Shown here one piece after another: positions 6,461 to 9,395 of a stretch of DNA of 9,395 bases (positions within the stretch are counted from its first letter, which is position 1; every line of letters begins with the position of its first letter). The notes beneath the pieces were generated by a model. It saw only the letters and a program-made list of their open reading frames with translations. It had not been told where the DNA came from and did not search any database. The position numbers and the translations under genes are program-made. The stretch lies in assembly GCA_964362925.1 (NCBI GenBank), contig CAYIGA010000022.1:1-9395 (forward strand), in the 5' to 3' direction. The stretch is from JANLIQ01 sp964362925 (GTDB lineage: Bacteria > Patescibacteriota > UBA1384 > 2-12-FULL-50-11).

Positions 6461-7471
6461 ATGTGTAATGATAAATATATGGATCAGGTGGTGGAATTCG
6501 TCAAAAATCAATTAGCACAGGGCAAAACCGAGGATCAGGTAAAGGACTTACTACGGACCAATGGTTGGCAAGAACAACAGATCCAAACAATATTTACTGA
6601 TCTGCGACCAATAGAAACGTCACCGATACCAGCTACTCAAGCAAGTTCCTCTGCACCCCCGACTGTAGACCCCACAACTTTGCCGAAGAAATGGATTCTT
6701 CCTATGGCATTATCATTTCTAACCCTTGCCATTCTCGGTGGTGGAGTCTGGGGCTATCAAAAGTATTTCGTCGGTAAAAATAAAACTTCCAGTTCTATTT
6801 CAAAACCACCTTCAACCAATGTCTATACTAGCGATGAAATTTCATTTAACTATCCTTCCGCCTGGAAAGTGCGCGACAGTAGCTTCATTGGGACAGGCAA
6901 TATCTCTGCCGAGATCAAAGCTGATTCACCTGATCTATTACGTTACTTTTTCAAAGCCGATGATATCACGGCAATCCAAAAGGAGATTGACGCCCTACCA
7001 AAAAGCGATGTTGACAGTAACGGGGTTGCTGATGACACTACAATAGCTCAAGTCTTCGCCCTTTTACAAAAAGCGATTTCCGAAGCCCAGCTCACAATTC
7101 AATATAAAACCAATACTGACTGTGGTTTGGTTCCGACTGATCTTGCCCCTGGCGTTAGCGCTGAGTCTAAATGCACCACAATCGCTAGTCAAGATAGCGC
7201 CAAGAGCCAGCTAACCGATTTGAAGAAGTCTGATGATCGAGCCGCTATTGATCCAGCCAAGATTCAGCAGATAACGGTGGCGGGAGCTTCGGCCTTTTGG
7301 GTTGCCGAAAATGTGTCAGTGGAGTCTGCTGGCTTTCAAGCGATAACAACTATTCATCTAGCCATCCCAACCAAAAATGGCTCAGTGCTGTTGAACTTTA
7401 GTAACGCCAAGGACATCACGGCACTTTCATCCGAACAGAAAATTATTTACGACTCAATTAAGCTACTTTAA
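6461..7471 (+). CDS. Single-pass membrane-anchored exported protein with N-terminal helical motif
   Basis: No named function. From the ATG at 6461 the product is about 336 aa. Residues about 8-48 (YMDQVVEFVKNQLAQGKTED onward to GWQEQQI) form a short helical, UBA/SHOCT-like segment that I associate with CPR membrane proteins. A Pro/Ser/Thr-rich linker follows, then one transmembrane helix (KKWILPMALSFLTLAILGGG, about 76-100) and a large outer part. The outer part begins YTSDEISFNYPSAWKV, resembling the start of PsbP-like domains ('ygfsfsyPssW'). It also has DVDSNGVADD (about 183-192), which resembles a calcium-binding EF-hand or dockerin-type loop. The ATG at 6404 gives 19 more residues but lies in the divergent promoter with no Shine-Dalgarno. 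The ATG at 6461 has GGGG close upstream; the one at 6479 is a third option. Ends one base from the convergent PH-domain gene. Confidence 0.8.
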   Translation: MCNDKYMDQVVEFVKNQLAQGKTEDQVKDLLRTNGWQEQQIQTIFTDLRPIETSPIPATQASSSAPPTVDPTTLPKKWILPMALSFLTLAILGGGVWGYQKYFVGKNKTSSSISKPPSTNVYTSDEISFNYPSAWKVRDSSFIGTGNISAEIKADSPDLLRYFFKADDITAIQKEIDALPKSDVDSNGVADDTTIAQVFALLQKAISEAQLTIQYKTNTDCGLVPTDLAPGVSAESKCTTIASQDSAKSQLTDLKKSDDRAAIDPAKIQQITVAGASAFWVAENVSVESAGFQAITTIHLAIPTKNGSVLLNFSNAKDITALSSEQKIIYDSIKLL

Positions 7472-7472
7472 A

Positions 7473-8066
7473 CTAACCGATCGGTGGAGGTGGTGGCGAA
7501 GGAGTAGCTGTATTGGCTGATTTACCAGCGTAGAGGTTGGCTTTATTTTGTTGGAGAGTTGCTTGAAGTTGATCGAAAGCTGATTGGTAGTTACCAATAG
7601 ATATGAACTTATTGAAGGCAGTTTGAGTGCTGGAGATAGGTTGATCGTTGACCGTACTGACTGTTGTCTCGACTAAGCCAGTATCAATCAAAATCGTGCC
7701 TGTACCCACCAACATATCTAATAGCCCTCTTTGGAGCGAAGCGTTCCGAATTTGATCGTAATAGAGGATTCTCTCGTTAGTAACCAAAATTCCCGATCTG
7801 ACTTTAACTGCCTTGTCTGTAATTGTATATTTGCGTACAAAACTACTCAAAAATGATCCAATAGCGACAGCTAATCCTAAAATTAAGGTAATTGTGCCAA
7901 CCAGTGATCCTGAAATGGTGCTAACCGTGCCGTTGTTAGTGTAGTCGATGCTTTGTTTGGTGAAGAGAAATGCTGAGATTATTATAAATAACACTAAAGA
8001 TAATATCGTTCTAACAACAATAATTGTTCGGCTTGTTTGACCTGCCCAGATGATTTGTTCATTCAT
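7473..8066 (-). CDS. Membrane protein with bacterial PH (bPH2/DUF304-like) domain
   Basis: A 197-residue protein with two predicted transmembrane helices (about 14-35, TIIVVRTILSLVLFIIISAF, and about 50-75, LVGTITLILGLAVAIGSFLS). A cytoplasmic bPH2-type domain follows at about 78-135: RKYTITDKAVKVRSGILVTN, then ILYYDQIRNASLQRGLLDML and GTGTILIDTG. That order (two helices, 'y.iTd..l.v..Gil', 'i.y..I..v...rg.l.rllg.G.i.i.t') is the YdbS/YdbT-like pattern, whose function is not well defined. The C-terminus is a low-complexity tail ending TPSPPPPPIG. The start at 8066 has no obvious Shine-Dalgarno. A TATAAC lies immediately upstream but seems too close to act as its -10 box. Its 3' end is one base from the convergent gene, so neither has room for its own terminator. 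Confidence 0.85.
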   Translation of the reverse strand: MNEQIIWAGQTSRTIIVVRTILSLVLFIIISAFLFTKQSIDYTNNGTVSTISGSLVGTITLILGLAVAIGSFLSSFVRKYTITDKAVKVRSGILVTNERILYYDQIRNASLQRGLLDMLVGTGTILIDTGLVETTVSTVNDQPISSTQTAFNKFISIGNYQSAFDQLQATLQQNKANLYAGKSANTATPSPPPPPIG

Positions 8067-8089
8067 AGTTATATTGTGTCAAAAGTTTC

Positions 8090-8140
8090 GATAAAGAAAA
8101 AGCGGGGCGGATTCCACGAATGTGGTTTCCGCCCCGCTTT
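8090..8140 (-). terminator. Strong intrinsic terminator of the lipoprotein gene
   Basis: Arms at 8099-8111 and 8128-8140 pair perfectly over 13 bases (AAAGCGGGGCGGA against its complement). Inside is a TT/TT internal loop, a further 4-bp stem (8114-8117 with 8122-8125) and a GAAT loop. On the minus strand the hairpin is followed by TTTTTCTTT, so it terminates transcription coming from 8154-8675. The A-rich flank on the other side is too short to make a good plus-strand terminator. Confidence 0.88.
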
Positions 8141-8153
8141 AGGGGTGCGAACA

Positions 8154-8675
8154 TTAGCGCTTGACGAGCTTTGATCGGTCTACCTTGTGAACGAACAGGT
8201 TGAAGGACAGCTCCGTCCTGGGAGTCTCGGCACGACCGGTGGCGGGAGACCAGTCGTAATAAGCGACTGTCATCGTTCCCTCGTAATGGGCGCCCCGGGC
8301 AATGGCACGTCCCTTCGCGACAAACGCGTACGGCTCAAGCTTGTCAGTTGGTGGATAACCCTCCTTATTGACGATCGCTTCGATGACGAAGTTCCCGCCT
8401 GTGTCAATCTGCCCGGAGGTCACATCTCCTTGATCGTAGATGAAGTCGCTGCCGTTATATTCGTACGAATAGACGGCGCCGTTCGGCTCGAACGAGCCGT
8501 TCGGACGGACGACTACTTCGATCACGCCGGTCTTGGGATCGTTGGTGTTGAAGTAGTTGAAACTTCGGCCACCGGCGAAAGGATTGGGGGTTGCGTTACT
8601 ACCGCCGCCGCAACCGAACAAACTTCCGAGAGTGACAACCGCAATCAGCATTCCAACCTTTTTGTCAACGTACAC
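8154..8675 (-). CDS. Predicted secreted lipoprotein of unknown function, probably acquired
   Basis: A 173-residue product. Its N-terminus is a lipoprotein signal: Lys5-Lys6, a hydrophobic run (GMLIAVVTLGSLF) and LFGC with Cys22 as the lipidated residue, followed by a flexible GGGSNATPNPF linker. The rest is about 130 residues of alternating beta-type sequence with many Tyr, Gly and Asp (VIEVVVRPNGSF, GGNFVIEAIV, YEGTMTVAYYDW, TELSFNLFVHKV), consistent with a small extracellular beta-sandwich or barrel. I recognise no family. The start is the GTG at 8675, because AAGGAGGG at 8681-8688 sits five bases upstream; the ATG at codon 9 would cut the signal peptide. Codons end in C or G far more often than in neighbouring genes, and the gene has its own canonical promoter and terminator. 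These traits suggest horizontal acquisition. Confidence 0.82.
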   Translation of the reverse strand: MYVDKKVGMLIAVVTLGSLFGCGGGSNATPNPFAGGRSFNYFNTNDPKTGVIEVVVRPNGSFEPNGAVYSYEYNGSDFIYDQGDVTSGQIDTGGNFVIEAIVNKEGYPPTDKLEPYAFVAKGRAIARGAHYEGTMTVAYYDWSPATGRAETPRTELSFNLFVHKVDRSKLVKR

Positions 8676-8678
8676 TGT

Positions 8679-8693
8679 TTCCCTCCTTGGGAA
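8679..8693 (-). promoter_or_regulatory. Ribosome-binding site inside a small hairpin
   Basis: On the mRNA, TTCCC-AAGGA-GGGAA can form a 5-bp hairpin that includes the Shine-Dalgarno AAGGAGGG (8688-8681) of the lipoprotein gene. The site has near-perfect complementarity to 16S anti-SD and five bases to the GTG, which decides that start. Whether the hairpin forms and limits translation is inference. Confidence 0.6.
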
Positions 8694-8729
8694 TCCGTTG
8701 TGATTCGTCTCATAAATGAGATTGGAATG

Positions 8730-8758
8730 ATTCTAGCATTCTTCTCTGCAAAAGTCAA
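8730..8758 (-). promoter_or_regulatory. Canonical sigma70 promoter of the lipoprotein gene
   Basis: Minus strand: TTGACT (8758-8753), a 17-base spacer, TAGAAT (8735-8730) with a TGC extended -10. The predicted start is near 8723, giving a leader of nearly 50 bases that contains TCTCATTTATGAGA, a short inverted repeat. It is back to back with the plus-strand promoter at 8783, the two -35 boxes being 24 bases apart. Confidence 0.72.
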
Positions 8759-8782
8759 TAGATCTGGGCGTGGTTTTTGTTG

Positions 8783-8810
8783 TTGACACGATAATGCCAA
8801 TTGTGATACA
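8783..8810 (+). promoter_or_regulatory. Predicted promoter toward the 23S rRNA gene
   Basis: A perfect TTGACA (8783-8788), a 16-base spacer ending in TGT, then GATACA (8805-8810). The TG forms an extended -10 that compensates for the imperfect hexamer. It is the best plus-strand promoter between the lipoprotein gene and 23S. The start would be near 8817, about 290 bases before mature 23S. Confidence 0.6.
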
Positions 8811-8816
8811 AACAAA

Positions 8817-8910
8817 CAAGTTATGGTAAATATTTTTGCAGGGGGTGTCGAGTAAGACGAGCAGATATTTTTCTGCCCGGTTTACCGCCGCCTGTCCGGC
8901 GGATTTTTTT
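8817..8910 (+). ncRNA. Possible short leader RNA or small RNA before 23S
   Basis: The interval between the predicted start and the terminator is about 95 bases with no open frame of note. GGTAAA (8825-8830) can pair with TTTACC (8881-8886), closing a domain that contains GCAG/CTGC (8861-8864 with 8873-8876) and two copies of ATATTTTT (8830-8837 and 8865-8872). The last two bases of the outer stem are also the first two of the terminator stem, so the two folds compete, as in an attenuator. I match it to no known riboswitch or sRNA class. Confidence 0.35.
8885..8910 (+). terminator. Intrinsic terminator upstream of 23S rRNA
   Basis: CCGCCG (8885-8890), a 6-base loop and CGGCGG (8897-8902) are followed by A and seven T residues (8904-8910). 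It points along the plus strand. With the promoter at 8783 it would produce a transcript of roughly 95 bases unless antiterminated. Confidence 0.75.
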
Positions 8911-8913
8911 GCC

Positions 8914-9094
8914 ACCGAATATTAACAATTCGGTCCAAACTAAGGCTGAAGGATTTCAGCCGAACGGTACAGACCGCTCATCGTTATCCCGAGATGGTCT
9001 GTGTCAGACAGACGCCGCAAGGTTTCTGTCAAACTGGCAATTGACAAGCAATTGATGATTGTCGGATTGTTGTCGTACCGCAAGTTGCGACAAC
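8914..9094 (+). other. Chain of six stem-loops in the 23S leader
   Basis: This 180-base stretch has no gene but is almost filled with hairpins: ACCGAAT/ATTCGGT (8914-8934, 7 bp), GGCTGAA/TTCAGCC (8944-8961, 7 bp with GGAT loop), ACAGACC/GGTCTGT (8969-9002, 7 bp), GACAGA/TCTGTC (9007-9030, 6 bp), CAATTG/CAATTG (9038-9054, 6 bp) and GTTGTCG/CGACAAC (9069-9094, 7 bp). They are separated by 4 to 14 bases. A role in rRNA precursor folding, processing or antitermination is likely from position. I see no clear boxA and no tRNA. With the promoter, candidate leader RNA and terminator described separately, this accounts for most of the gene-free region 8676-9105. Confidence 0.65.
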
Positions 9095-9105
9095 AGTAAA
9101 ACCAA

Positions 9106-9395
9106 ATAGTAATTCAATAAAGCACATAGAGGATGCCTTGGTAGATTCAGCTGATGAAGGACGTAGTAGGCTGCGATAAGCGTCGGGGAGCCGCCAACAG
9201 GCTTTGATCCGGCGATTTCCGAATGGGGAAACCCAGTGCGGTAAACCCGCACTACCCAGCCCCACTTTGTATGTTAGATAGTTCATTTAGCTTCTGGGCT
9301 TAGATGAGTGAATTGACGTCCAAAGTGGAGCTGGGGAGGTACCCGGGGAACTGAAACATCTTAGTACCCGGAGGAAAAGAAAGTAGTAACGATTC
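9106..9395 (+). rRNA. rrl: 23S ribosomal RNA, 5' part (domain I), cut by window edge
   Basis: Conserved 23S blocks appear in order: GGATGCCTTGG (9131), GATGAAGGACGT, CTGCGATAAGCGTCGG, GGCGATTTCCGAATGGGGAA, then GGGGAACTGAAACATC and TAGTACCCGGAGGAAAAGAA near the right edge. By alignment to E. coli in my head, position 9131 equals nucleotide 26, so the mature 5' end is near 9106 (uncertain by several bases). The helix equivalent to E. coli 131-148 is present as AGTGCGG/CCGCACT (9235-9253). The next helix is expanded by about 55 bases. No 16S gene precedes it: upstream are leader hairpins and a minus-strand protein gene. The remainder lies beyond the window. Confidence 0.97.

Noticed and set aside
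8187..8786. 199-codon plus-strand frame opposite the lipoprotein gene
   Set aside because: It is the antisense shadow of the lipoprotein gene, has no ribosome site, runs through that gene's promoter, and its sequence has no coherent domain. The minus-strand reading has signal peptide, SD, promoter and terminator.
8733..8915. 60-codon minus-strand frame
   Set aside because: It overlaps two promoters and the terminator at 8885-8910 and gives no recognisable product.
9036..9070. Second promoter with TTGACA at 9041
   Set aside because: The box is part of the CAATTG inverted repeat, and the only -10 at proper distance (GATTGT) is poor.
8911..9105. tRNA, tmRNA or RNase P RNA in the 23S leader
   Set aside because: No T-loop GTTCRA, no CCA-ended acceptor stem, and none of the conserved RNase P core blocks were seen.
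9004..9286. Two minus-strand frames of 82 and 85 codons
   Set aside because: They lie over the 23S rRNA 5' end and its leader; the rRNA identity is unambiguous.
1..9395. UGA recoding (Gracilibacteria/SR1 code)
   Set aside because: mutM and dCMP deaminase end at TGA exactly where their families end, so TGA is a stop.
1..9395. CRISPR array, insertion sequence, integrase or toxin-antitoxin pair
   Set aside because: No regularly spaced repeats, no transposase or integrase motifs and no paired small toxin/antitoxin frames are visible.

Overview
The window looks like part of a small, gene-dense bacterial genome, most likely a member of the Patescibacteria (Candidate Phyla Radiation). This is an inference. 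It rests on very short or negative intergenic gaps, an N-terminal 'QLAQGKTEDQVKDLLRTNGW'-type helical segment on a membrane protein (a motif I associate with CPR genomes), an unusual thymidylate synthase fusion, and a 23S rRNA gene with no 16S gene upstream. TGA is an ordinary stop here (mutM, dCMP deaminase), so the recoded Gracilibacteria/SR1 code is not in use.

Layout. Positions 1-1250 (minus) hold nearly all of glyA, cut by the window edge, preceded by a 43-residue double-hydrophobic membrane protein (1313-1444, minus). Divergent from these, 1521-2505 (plus) is a two-gene unit: a P-loop kinase-like protein overlapping a dCMP deaminase. Converging on it is a tight minus-strand operon from 6328 down to 2518: mutM, tmk, a 508-residue MtrA-like/thymidylate synthase/DUF4346-like fusion, and a ferredoxin-NADP reductase-like flavoprotein. 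Divergent from mutM is a membrane-anchored exported protein (6461-7471, plus), which meets tail to tail a bacterial PH-domain membrane protein (7473-8066, minus).

After a strong terminator (8090-8140) comes a GC-richer lipoprotein gene (8154-8675, minus). It has its own canonical promoter, a very strong Shine-Dalgarno and a dedicated terminator, and it looks foreign. From about 8780 to 9105 there is no protein gene. This stretch holds a good plus-strand promoter, an intrinsic terminator and a chain of six stem-loops, leading to the 5' end of 23S rRNA (about 9106 to the right edge).

How the genes fit together. SHMT makes methylene-tetrahydrofolate, dCMP deaminase makes dUMP, the thymidylate synthase fusion would make dTMP and Tmk phosphorylates it. 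Most of a dTTP supply route is therefore within 5.5 kb, but no recognisable dihydrofolate reductase is present. The flavoprotein that overlaps the synthase by one base is a candidate redox partner. The most noteworthy items are the fusion protein with its flavoprotein partner, and the unlinked 23S gene with its structured leader and an expanded helix in domain I.
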